A DNA stretch of 13,666 bases from an uncultured bacterium (GTDB lineage Bacteria > Cyanobacteriota > Vampirovibrionia > Gastranaerophilales > Gastranaerophilaceae), in contig CACYCU010000198.1 in NCBI GenBank assembly GCA_902772945.1, positions 1-13,666 on the forward strand. The letters run 5' to 3'. This document shows, piece after piece, positions 1 to 6,410 of this stretch (positions are counted from its first letter, which is position 1; each line of letters opens with the position of its first letter). The translations under genes and the position numbers were made by a program. Below the pieces are notes generated by a model, which worked only from the letters and a program-made list of their open reading frames with translations, did not search any database and was not told the origin of the DNA.

Positions 1-1
1 A

Positions 2-517
2 AAAGGTGCAAATGTTCCTCAAAGTTTTTATGACAAAACTTTTGCAGTTTCAAAAGATTTAGGTATGAGAAAAGGAAAACAAGTTCATTGTGATCCTGAA
101 GATTTGTTTGCCATTATGTATAATGAATCAAAATTTGATCCTCAATCTGTCAGCAAATCAGGAAAATATGCCGGTTTGATTCAAATGGACAAAGGTACTT
201 ATGAAACAGTTTTTAAAAAACCGAGAAAATATACATATGAGCAATACAAAGGATTATCAAGAGACAAACAGCTCGGTGTTGCGCAAGATTACTTGAAATA
301 TAGAATAAGAACAGCCGGCAAAGGTCTTGATAAATATATTGACAAAAACGGCAAAATAGATGGCGGTGCTTTGTATGTTTTAGTATGGCGTCCGGGGGAT
401 TTTGAAACAAAATCCGGCGCTGAAATCGCAAAAAAGGTAAATATTAAAAGAAATACTATAAAAACAATTAACGAAAAATTAAAAAATGCAAATAAAAATC
501 TTGATAAAAAAGCTTAA
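2..517 (+). CDS. Lytic transglycosylase (SLT)-like protein, 5'-truncated by window edge
   Basis: The reading frame is open from base 2, so the Met at 65 is internal and the true start lies outside the window; 171 residues are visible. The segment around 116-190 reads IMYNESKFDP followed by AGLIQM. This matches the SLT/goose-lysozyme pattern of a catalytic Glu (codon 125-127) in an ExxFDP context followed by a G-L-I-Q motif. Enzymes of this family cleave the MurNAc-GlcNAc bond of peptidoglycan outside the cytoplasm. The tail after about position 430 is Lys/Asn-rich and probably not catalytic. The stop codon shares bases with the stop of the convergent gene at 514-1428, and no terminator separates them. 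Whether the protein has a signal peptide or extra domains cannot be seen here. Family assignment is from motif recognition only. Confidence 0.72.
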   Translation, partial: KGANVPQSFYDKTFAVSKDLGMRKGKQVHCDPEDLFAIMYNESKFDPQSVSKSGKYAGLIQMDKGTYETVFKKPRKYTYEQYKGLSRDKQLGVAQDYLKYRIRTAGKGLDKYIDKNGKIDGGALYVLVWRPGDFETKSGAEIAKKVNIKRNTIKTINEKLKNANKNLDKKA

Positions 518-1428
518 TTTTTATCAAATCTGTCGGCTAAAAACGTTGATATCAAAGGAATTGCTATGTAATATAAGCCGCCGAGTATCAGGGCAGGTTT
601 GACTACTTTTATTCCTTCAATATATTTGGTCAATTTTGGTGAATTTTTGTTTGCTTCTTTGAAATTTTTAATAAATTTATCTGTTGATTTTTTTGTTATT
701 CCGTTTATCAAATATCCGCCGGAAATACACAAACCTGTTGAAATTCCTGCATTATACATAAGTGCTTTTTTGCGATTTTCTTCTATTTTTTTACTTTTTG
801 ATGTTTGTGTAATGAATGTTGCTGTTGCAAGAGCGTCTGTCATGGATATTATGTGCTGTTCAAAGTTTGTATTATGAAATTTTTCAGCCATATTTTTTAC
901 GATTTTGGTATCTATTATTTTGCCTATATTTTTGGGCAGACCTGTGAATGTCGGTTGAGATGTGTCAGATTTTTTACCAAAAACTTTTTCCATAAAAGGG
1001 GGAATAAGTGCACAAGTCATAACGGATTTTGGAACAGCTATTACAAATCCCAAACCGAGTTTGAATAGTTGTGTTGCAAAACTGTATCTTTTTGATTTGG
1101 AGAGTGTTTTTTCACCGGCTTTCAGGGTGTTTATTGTTTCTGTTTTAAGGTATTTTGTCGGATTTTCGTCAATTTTTTTGATTGATTTTGCTAACGGTAA
1201 AGATGCGCAAAGCATCAAAAGATATCCTACAGCAGAAGATGCAAGAGATTTTACCGCAGCATATTTTTTATTTTCTTTGTTTGTTTTTGGTGTTGCCATT
1301 ATAACCAATGGTCTTGCAACTGTTGAGAGAGCAAGCGATGTAGTTGCAACAAAAAGTGCGCCGTTGTCGGCTGCAAATTCCAATCCCTTTTTCAAAAATC
1401 TGTTATTGTAAACTGCTTGTACTTTCAT
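514..1428 (-). CDS. Multi-pass membrane protein of unknown function
   Basis: A 304-residue protein that I do not recognise as a named family. Hydrophobic stretches lie at about residues 23-45, 62-80, 118-146, 226-244 and 275-298, separated by Lys-rich loops, which suggests about five membrane segments. There is no cleavable signal peptide; the N-terminus is MKVQAVYNNRFLKKG. The hydrophobic periodicity and composition support this strand over the plus-strand ORFs that overlap it. The style resembles multi-copy membrane proteins I associate with gut Melainabacteria, but that is inference. A perfect TATAAT on the minus strand at 1437-1442 lies 8 nt from the ATG and no Shine-Dalgarno is present, so the mRNA may be leaderless. 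The start is only 16 nt from the divergent pnuC start, and the 3' end overlaps the transglycosylase stop. Confidence 0.75.
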   Translation of the reverse strand: MKVQAVYNNRFLKKGLEFAADNGALFVATTSLALSTVARPLVIMATPKTNKENKKYAAVKSLASSAVGYLLMLCASLPLAKSIKKIDENPTKYLKTETINTLKAGEKTLSKSKRYSFATQLFKLGLGFVIAVPKSVMTCALIPPFMEKVFGKKSDTSQPTFTGLPKNIGKIIDTKIVKNMAEKFHNTNFEQHIISMTDALATATFITQTSKSKKIEENRKKALMYNAGISTGLCISGGYLINGITKKSTDKFIKNFKEANKNSPKLTKYIEGIKVVKPALILGGLYYIAIPLISTFLADRFDKN

Positions 1429-1436
1429 TGCGATTT

Positions 1437-1442
1437 ATTATA
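1437..1442 (-). promoter_or_regulatory. -10 box (TATAAT) of the membrane protein gene
   Basis: A perfect TATAAT read on the minus strand ends 8 nt before the ATG at 1428. The expected transcript start is therefore almost at the start codon. No convincing -35 box is seen at 16-18 nt, and the region upstream is pnuC coding sequence. Confidence 0.5.
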
Positions 1443-1444
1443 CA

Positions 1445-2155
1445 ATGCTCATAATGAAAATTACAGAATTTGTAAAAAAAGAAGTATCGGGTTGGAAAAG
1501 CTATGAAGTTGCAATAATAATTTTTTCTGTTGCGGTAATTTTGTATAATGCAATATTTTTGCATGATAATATAATAGCTGTTTTGTCATCAATTTGCGGG
1601 ATTTTGTATACAATTATTGCCGGAAAAGGTAAAGTTTCCTGTTATTTTTTTGGTTTGGCGGGTTCCGGGTGTTATATTACACTGGCATTTTTGAATGCAT
1701 TGTGGGGAAATGCTCTTTTGTATTTATGTTATTATATTCCGATGCAAATTCTTGGGATTTTTAAGTGGAAAAAACATTTGAAATCCGATACTGCAGAAAT
1801 TATTAAATCAAAATTATCATATAAAAACAGATTATTTTTTGTTTTGGTATCATTTGTCGGATGTTTTTTATCAATATATATTTTAAAATATTTTAACGAT
1901 AAAAGTCCTGTCATTGACGGTATTACAACATTTTTGTCGGTACTTGGGATGTATTTTACTGTCAGAAGACTAACGGAACAGTGGATTGTATGGATTGTTG
2001 TAAACGGTTTGTCTTTTATAATGTGGTTGAATATAGTGTTAAACGGTTCAAAAGTTTATTCAACACTCGTTATGTGGGGAGTGTATTTTATATTGGCAAT
2101 TTATTTTTATGTCACATGGAATAAAGAAACAAAAATTTCTTTAGAAAAATGTTAA
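1445..2155 (+). CDS. pnuC: PnuC-family vitamin B3 transporter (nicotinamide riboside/NMN type)
   Basis: A 236-residue integral membrane protein with about seven hydrophobic segments. It carries PnuC hallmarks: the GNALLYLCYYIPMQILG segment followed by a W-K-K-H motif, and later DGITTFLSVLGMYF with RRLTEQWIVWIVVN. PnuC proteins move nicotinamide riboside or related NAD precursors across the inner membrane by facilitated diffusion, with trapping by phosphorylation in the cytoplasm. Length matches the family (about 220-250 residues). Substrate choice between nicotinamide riboside and a related vitamin (PnuT/PnuX type transport thiamine or riboflavin) cannot be settled by eye. Two starts are possible: ATG 1445, or ATG 1454 giving MKITEF. 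Neither has a Shine-Dalgarno. No partner kinase gene such as nadR is in the window, and no riboswitch fits in the 16-nt upstream gap. Confidence 0.88.
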   Translation: MLIMKITEFVKKEVSGWKSYEVAIIIFSVAVILYNAIFLHDNIIAVLSSICGILYTIIAGKGKVSCYFFGLAGSGCYITLAFLNALWGNALLYLCYYIPMQILGIFKWKKHLKSDTAEIIKSKLSYKNRLFFVLVSFVGCFLSIYILKYFNDKSPVIDGITTFLSVLGMYFTVRRLTEQWIVWIVVNGLSFIMWLNIVLNGSKVYSTLVMWGVYFILAIYFYVTWNKETKISLEKC

Positions 2156-2182
2156 CATTTGTTACAAAAATATTATATATTT

Positions 2183-2210
2183 TAAAGTTTGAAAGCTGAA
2201 AATCCGTAAT
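2183..2210 (+). promoter_or_regulatory. Possible sigma28-type promoter of the 2246 gene
   Basis: TAAAGTTT at 2183-2190 is identical to the -35 consensus of the flagellar sigma factor sigma28 (FliA/SigD). After 12 nt comes TCCGTAAT at 2203-2210, which keeps the CCG core and matches GCCGATAT at 5 of 8 positions. The same -35 and the same spacing occur before the 9638 operon, where the -10 box is nearly perfect. No good sigma70 promoter competes in this 90-bp gap. The call is tentative because the -10 box is weak. Confidence 0.42.
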
Positions 2211-2245
2211 ACTACATGAACGTTACGATTTTTGAAAGGAAAATC

Positions 2246-4147
2246 ATGGGATTAGCAGCAGGACAAGCTAGATTGTTAACAATTACAGGCAGAAAATCTG
2301 ACTGTGAATTTGAATCTATGCGAATTTCTCACCAGAAAATAGCTCTGGCGAGAGAGTTAGCTAATATTTCCGATGAATATCAAAATTCTTTAAACCAGAC
2401 TAAATTAGTTTATGATTTTTACGGTACCGGAGATACAGGAACTCCGTTATCTTATGATATTTTGATGCGTCCGTCTGCATTGAATGATTATTTACCGACA
2501 TTATTGACAGATTCAATGGGCAGAGTTGCATTGGATTCAAAACTTGCAGCAGCGGCGATTGCGGCAGGTATTCCTCAAGAAGGTCTAGGAACATTGCCTT
2601 CTGAAACTATGAGGAATATGTTTATTCAAGCTTTGGCTGACAATGAGCTAATTACACAAACGCTTGCAACAACAATTATGAGTTTGCCGTATAACCAAAA
2701 TATAGGTTTTGGCGGCGGTGCGACTGTTGCTGTTCAGACATCTAAAGGTATATATGACAAATTTGTTGATTATTTGAAGAGCAACGGTTCCGGATATATA
2801 ATGGATCAAAATCAGTTTTTAAAATTGGAGACAAAAAACGGAAGTAATAGAGATGCAACAGCAGAAGTTCATGTAGTTCAAATTGATTACAGCATTACTG
2901 ATCCAAGTGCTACAGGTTATTATAACAGAGAAAGTAATAAAAATAGCGAAGGAAAAACAAACGGTATTTCAAATCCTTCTTCAACAACAAGTTTTGATGC
3001 ATATAAAGATGGAACAGCTACTTCTATGCAATTTACATTAGGAGATTTGTTAGGCGATTCAAAACAATATTATTTAGGATACGATGGTGTTGCAGGTGAA
3101 CAGTGTCCTGTATATGGTGTCCCTCTGATGCAAGAAATCATCTTTGGCCAATTTATGGACTGGATGTGTGAAGAGCTCAGCATTCTTGACCTTGGAGACG
3201 GGTACTCCGGCAAGGCGATGGAATACGCTCAAGAAAAATTGAAAGAACTATTGTGGCCGGAAGAAGAATTGGCTTCTTGCGGCGGCAAAACTGGACATGA
3301 TTATTGGATTGAGCATTCGACTGAGAATGATGATAATATAGAAGGAAATTCCGGATGGGATGTAAGTCAATCTTATGATTATTTAAATCCAATCAGTACA
3401 GGTTTGACCGGTGATTCAAGCTATGATGAAAGGTATCAACAATGGGTTGTTACGGATTCAAAAGATTATATCGGATTTACTATTGTAAATTCAGAAGATT
3501 CATCCAGTTGGTTTGTAAAAGATAGGAATGACCACGCAGCTGGCGGTATCAACCTCAATAACGTTGCAAAAGCTTTTCTTACATATTTTGCAGATTATAT
3601 GAACGGTGTTTCTGCAACTGATAATGAAGGAAATGAAATCTTTGAAGTACATAAAGGTGCTATTGAAGATAAAGATAATCCAAATCATCTTGCAAATACT
3701 AACAAAGAATTTGAATATATTTGGAAAATAGGTTCTGATGTATCAAGTGACGATTTGGGACAAGCAACATTCTATGATGCATTGTTTAACCAAATCTGTT
3801 CAAGCGGATGGACTGAAAATGCAAGTATACAAGATAAAGAATACCTTCAATATATGCTTCAAAACGGTATGTTGTATATTTCCAAAATGAAAGATGACGG
3901 ATATTATTATCAAGGAAATTATGCTACGGATACTTATATTAAAGAAGTAGCTGATGAAACATTGATTGCAGCTGCAGAAGCTAAATACAATACCCAAAAA
4001 GCAAAATTGAATATGAAAGAACAAACTCTTGATTTAAGATTGAAAAATCTTGATACCGAAATATCAGCACTTACGACAGAGTATGATACGGTTAAAAATA
4101 CGATATCAAAACAGATAGAAAAAACATTTAAACGATATAATGCATAG
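2246..4147 (+). CDS. Large unknown protein with conserved-looking helical ends and a variable Ser/Thr/Asp-rich centre
   Basis: I choose ATG 2246 (633 residues) because AAAGGA at 2235-2240 sits 5 nt upstream; the in-frame ATG at 2216 has no ribosome site. The N-terminus is MGLAAGQARLLTITGRKSD, followed by a helical region to about residue 60. The last 60 or so residues form a Lys/Glu-rich coiled-coil (KLNMKEQTLDLRLKNLDTE onwards) ending in EKTFKRYNA. Between them lie about 480 residues rich in Gly, Ser, Asp, Asn and aromatics. There is no signal peptide and no membrane helix. Helical termini around a variable centre recall self-assembling filament proteins such as flagellin or hook-like proteins, but I see no definite homology; this is inference. 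I associate this N-terminal motif with Melainabacteria hypotheticals. A sigma28-like box precedes the gene and a terminator follows it. A stretch near 3121-3240 is richer in G+C. Confidence 0.85.
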   Translation: MGLAAGQARLLTITGRKSDCEFESMRISHQKIALARELANISDEYQNSLNQTKLVYDFYGTGDTGTPLSYDILMRPSALNDYLPTLLTDSMGRVALDSKLAAAAIAAGIPQEGLGTLPSETMRNMFIQALADNELITQTLATTIMSLPYNQNIGFGGGATVAVQTSKGIYDKFVDYLKSNGSGYIMDQNQFLKLETKNGSNRDATAEVHVVQIDYSITDPSATGYYNRESNKNSEGKTNGISNPSSTTSFDAYKDGTATSMQFTLGDLLGDSKQYYLGYDGVAGEQCPVYGVPLMQEIIFGQFMDWMCEELSILDLGDGYSGKAMEYAQEKLKELLWPEEELASCGGKTGHDYWIEHSTENDDNIEGNSGWDVSQSYDYLNPISTGLTGDSSYDERYQQWVVTDSKDYIGFTIVNSEDSSSWFVKDRNDHAAGGINLNNVAKAFLTYFADYMNGVSATDNEGNEIFEVHKGAIEDKDNPNHLANTNKEFEYIWKIGSDVSSDDLGQATFYDALFNQICSSGWTENASIQDKEYLQYMLQNGMLYISKMKDDGYYYQGNYATDTYIKEVADETLIAAAEAKYNTQKAKLNMKEQTLDLRLKNLDTEISALTTEYDTVKNTISKQIEKTFKRYNA

Positions 4148-4154
4148 TAACGTT

Positions 4155-4178
4155 TCCCTCTTTTATAGAGGGATTTTT
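4155..4178 (+). terminator. Rho-independent terminator after the 2246 gene
   Basis: The inverted repeat TCCCTC (4155-4160) and GAGGGA (4168-4173), with a 7-nt loop, is followed directly by five T residues at 4174-4178. It lies 8 nt after the stop codon and is oriented for the plus strand only. Confidence 0.85.
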
Positions 4179-4190
4179 ATTATTTATATA

Positions 4191-4233
4191 GATCCTGAAA
4201 CGAGTTCAGGATGACATCTCGCTCAGGATGACA
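4191..4233. repeat. Palindromic and directly repeated intergenic element
   Basis: ATCCTGAA (4192-4199) and TTCAGGAT (4205-4212) form a perfect 8-bp inverted repeat around a 5-nt loop. TCAGGATGACA then occurs twice, at 4206-4216 and 4223-4233, as an 11-bp direct repeat. The sequence resembles the GTCATCCTGA-type dispersed intergenic palindromes seen in many bacterial genomes. It lies between two converging genes and has no U-run, so it is unlikely to be a simple terminator for the acyltransferase gene. Confidence 0.6.
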
Positions 4234-4238
4234 ACAAC

Positions 4239-5084
4239 CTACACATCCGCAACAGGCGGAAGATCAATACGTTTTAGGCGCTGTTCAATTCTTCTGTACC
4301 ATTTTAAATGCTGTTTAAACAAAATATTATACTGCGAAACATCACCGTGAGAAATTTCGTACATCTGTTCATCACAAGTTTGTTCTAAGGCTTTTTCCAA
4401 TATGTGGTTCAATTCTTTTCTGTCAGACGGAATATTATCTTTGTTAAATTCAATACGTTTTCCAAAATCAACAACAACTTCCGGTCTGTTATCTCTGAAA
4501 AATACGTAGTCAAAAGCTGCAGGAATCAAATTAACCCTGCCATATCTCTTTACGGCATTTTGAGCAATATATGCCAAGCCCGTTTGAAATTCTACCGGTC
4601 TGTAATGCGGAGGACGGATTATCCCTTGAGGAAATATGCATAATATATTTCTTAAATCACCTACCAAATCTACAGAATATTTTAACGCCTGCATTGCTGA
4701 TTGAGCTGATTTTTTATTTACAGAATAAGCACCGCCTTTGCTTAATAACGGGAAACGATTGAGCTCCTCAATCATCAAACGAATCTCTTTGTGAAAAATT
4801 CTATGCGTAATATTATAAAAAACTATACCATCCCACCAATTGCTGTGCGGGGCAAAAAGTATCGTAGGAACTTTTCTGTCACCTTCAAAATAATTCTCTG
4901 CACCTCTGTATCTGAATGCATAAAAACGGTTTTGAAGCATATTAAAGAAAAACATACTGGCAACCCATAACCAAAACTTTGTAGTTTTGGCAGGAGTGAA
5001 TTTTTCTTCTTTATTCCTAAGCTTTGTAGGCGGGACATCAGAGTATAATTTTTCAGTTTCAACCATATTTTGATTGTACTCCAT
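4239..5084 (-). CDS. PlsC-family (1-acylglycerol-3-phosphate type) acyltransferase
   Basis: A 281-residue protein of the glycerophospholipid acyltransferase superfamily. Motif I is APHSNWWDG, giving the H-x4-D catalytic pair (His80, Asp85). Motif II is near GGAYSVNKKS (117-126), and motif III is FPQGIIRPP at 151-159, where the usual F-P-E-G-T reads F-P-Q-G-I. A hydrophobic segment at 37-50 may anchor it to the membrane. The family moves acyl groups to lysophosphatidate or related acceptors. The altered motif III makes the exact acceptor uncertain, and acylation of a pigment or glycolipid is equally possible. The gene lies 45 nt downstream of lipA on the same strand with no terminator between them, so the two may be cotranscribed. 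ATG 5084 has no Shine-Dalgarno; TATTTT at 5091-5096 lies 6 nt upstream. An alternative start is Met7 at 5066. Confidence 0.8.
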   Translation of the reverse strand: MEYNQNMVETEKLYSDVPPTKLRNKEEKFTPAKTTKFWLWVASMFFFNMLQNRFYAFRYRGAENYFEGDRKVPTILFAPHSNWWDGIVFYNITHRIFHKEIRLMIEELNRFPLLSKGGAYSVNKKSAQSAMQALKYSVDLVGDLRNILCIFPQGIIRPPHYRPVEFQTGLAYIAQNAVKRYGRVNLIPAAFDYVFFRDNRPEVVVDFGKRIEFNKDNIPSDRKELNHILEKALEQTCDEQMYEISHGDVSQYNILFKQHLKWYRRIEQRLKRIDLPPVADV

Positions 5085-5129
5085 TATCTGAAAATACGCA
5101 AATAGACAAAAGTTTATTTTTAAGAAACA

Positions 5130-5972
5130 TTAACACAACTCTATAGCTCTGTATGAACTTCTGACCAAAGGTCCTATTTGATGTTTTTTAAATCCGATTT
5201 TGTCTGCAAGATTTTTTATTGCTTCATATTCTGAAGGCTTATAGTATTTTTTTACTTCCAAATGCTTTTTAGACGGTTGTATATATTGTCCTACGGTTAA
5301 AATGTCACATCCGGATTTTTTTAAATCAACAAATGTTTGTTCAATTTCTTCCATTGTTTCACCCAAACCTATCATTAATCCTGATTTTGTTAGGATATCG
5401 CTGTTGCTTTTTATGTATTTTAAAACATTTAGAGAACAACCGTAATCCCCCTGAGGACGTGCGGTTTTGAATATTGATTTTACGGTTTCAATATTGTGAT
5501 TAAAAACATCAGGATGTGCTTTAATTATTTTATCAAGTGAAGTTGTTTTTCCCCTAAAATCTGGTGTCAAAATTTCTACTTTTGTTTCCGGCAAAATCTT
5601 TCTTATTTCATATATACAGTTTGCAAAATGTTCAGCTCCGCCATCTTCTATATCATCTCTGGTTACTGATGTAATAACGGCATATTTTAACTCCAAAGAT
5701 TTGACGGCTTGAGCAATCCTTTGGGGCTCATCCAAATCCAAAGGCTCGGGTTTTGAACAAGTAATATTACAGTATTTGCAGTTTCTTGTACAATTATTCC
5801 CCATTATCAAAAATGTTGCCGTGTTTTTGGTATAACATTCATTCTTGTTCGGACAACGGGCGTTTTCACAAACTGTGTTTAAACATTGAGTTTTTAAAAT
5901 TTTTCGGACCGTACGTGTTTTATCAGTATCAATTATCGGTCGTTTCAAATATTCCGGTAATCTTTCTTGCAT
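5130..5972 (-). CDS. lipA: Lipoyl synthase (radical SAM)
   Basis: A 280-residue radical SAM enzyme that inserts two sulfurs at C6 and C8 of protein-bound octanoyl groups to make lipoyl cofactor. Both iron-sulfur cluster motifs are intact. The auxiliary cluster motif C-x4-C-x5-C is at Cys35, Cys40 and Cys46, and the radical SAM motif C-x3-C-x2-C is at Cys61, Cys65 and Cys68 (CTRNCKYCNI). The C-terminal RSSY signature that ligates the auxiliary cluster is at residues 271-274. VTRDDIEDGGA and the HNIETV segment are also typical. Length is normal for the compact bacterial form. Lipoyl acceptors (a 2-oxoacid dehydrogenase E2 or GcvH) and an octanoyltransferase are not in the window, but the lpd gene nearby acts on the product. 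A predicted promoter places the transcript start at or next to the ATG. Confidence 0.96.
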   Translation of the reverse strand: MQERLPEYLKRPIIDTDKTRTVRKILKTQCLNTVCENARCPNKNECYTKNTATFLIMGNNCTRNCKYCNITCSKPEPLDLDEPQRIAQAVKSLELKYAVITSVTRDDIEDGGAEHFANCIYEIRKILPETKVEILTPDFRGKTTSLDKIIKAHPDVFNHNIETVKSIFKTARPQGDYGCSLNVLKYIKSNSDILTKSGLMIGLGETMEEIEQTFVDLKKSGCDILTVGQYIQPSKKHLEVKKYYKPSEYEAIKNLADKIGFKKHQIGPLVRSSYRAIELC

Positions 5973-5978
5973 AATTAT

Positions 5979-6007
5979 ATTTTATTATTAAAAGATTTTA
6001 TAAACAA
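5979..6007 (-). promoter_or_regulatory. lipA promoter, leaderless type
   Basis: Read on the minus strand: TTGTTT at 6007-6002, a 17-nt spacer, then TAAAAT at 5984-5979. The -10 box ends 6 nt before the lipA ATG and there is no Shine-Dalgarno, so the mRNA should start at or within a base or two of the start codon. Confidence 0.6.
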
Positions 6008-6042
6008 CTTTATAACAATTTTTTAAATTACTAGCAAAAAAG

Positions 6043-6071
6043 TTGATTTTCATGTTTTGAATAATTATAAT
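6043..6071 (+). promoter_or_regulatory. Sigma70-type promoter of the small exported protein gene
   Basis: TTGATT at 6043-6048, a 17-nt spacer and a perfect TATAAT at 6066-6071. The predicted transcript start near 6078 gives a leader of about 14 nt that carries the AAGGAG ribosome site at 6080-6085, 6 nt before the ATG. Confidence 0.75.
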
Positions 6072-6091
6072 ATAATAAAAAGGAGAACATT

Positions 6092-6355
6092 ATGAAAAAA
6101 AATTTAATAACAATTTTATGCTTGTTATGCTTTGCGGGATGCGGATATGCTGAAATGTACCAAGTTCCGGGTTCTTACAAAGAAACTGTAACTGAGGTTA
6201 CAGTTCAAGAAGGAACTGAAGCTCAACAAGTTGCTGAAACAAAAGTGAAAGAAAAAAGAAAATTCAGATTGTTCAGAAGAAGACACAAAGATTACAATCC
6301 TACAAATACATATTGGAACTTTGGCAGACCTCCGTTCTGGACAGGTTCTATTTAG
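6092..6355 (+). CDS. Small exported protein or lipoprotein of unknown function
   Basis: An 87-residue protein with an N-terminal signal sequence (MKKNLITILCLLCFAGC). Cys17 in FAGC could be a lipobox cysteine, although Phe at -3 is less usual than Leu. Cleavage by signal peptidase I after Ala20 (CGYA, then Glu21) is the alternative. The mature part has a Thr/Val/Glu-rich stretch, then a strongly basic block (KEKRKFRLFRRRHK, about 53-66), then an aromatic tail containing YWNFGRPPFW. The basic block could touch phospholipid or teichoic or LPS phosphates, but that is a guess. It is a monocistronic unit with its own promoter, a strong ribosome site and a bidirectional terminator, so it is probably well expressed. 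No family recognised. Confidence 0.8.
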   Translation: MKKNLITILCLLCFAGCGYAEMYQVPGSYKETVTEVTVQEGTEAQQVAETKVKEKRKFRLFRRRHKDYNPTNTYWNFGRPPFWTGSI

Positions 6356-6374
6356 TAATAAAAATTCCAAAAAT

Positions 6375-6410
6375 AAAAAATCGTGGAAATTTTCCACGAT
6401 TTTTTATTTT
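6375..6410. terminator. Bidirectional rho-independent terminator
   Basis: TCGTGGAA (6381-6388) and TTCCACGA (6392-6399) form a stem that extends through flanking A and T runs to about 15 bp with a 3-nt loop. A-rich sequence on the left and T-rich sequence on the right let it end both the plus-strand gene at 6092 and the minus-strand lpd. The lpd stop codon (6404-6406) lies in its arm. Confidence 0.9.

Noticed and set aside
962..1411. Plus-strand ORF of 149 codons within 514-1428
   Set aside because: It lies fully opposite the membrane protein gene, has no ribosome site, and its composition looks like a reverse-strand shadow. The minus-strand protein has sensible membrane segments and a -10 box.
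1630..1637. TAAAGTTT inside pnuC as another sigma28 -35 box
   Set aside because: No CCGAT-like -10 follows at the right distance, and it lies inside a coding region.
2216..2245. Upstream ATG 2216 for the 633-aa protein
   Set aside because: No Shine-Dalgarno before it, whereas AAAGGA precedes ATG 2246 at a good distance.
4192..4212. Palindrome as a terminator for the acyltransferase gene
   Set aside because: No U-run follows on the minus strand, so it does not fit a rho-independent terminator.
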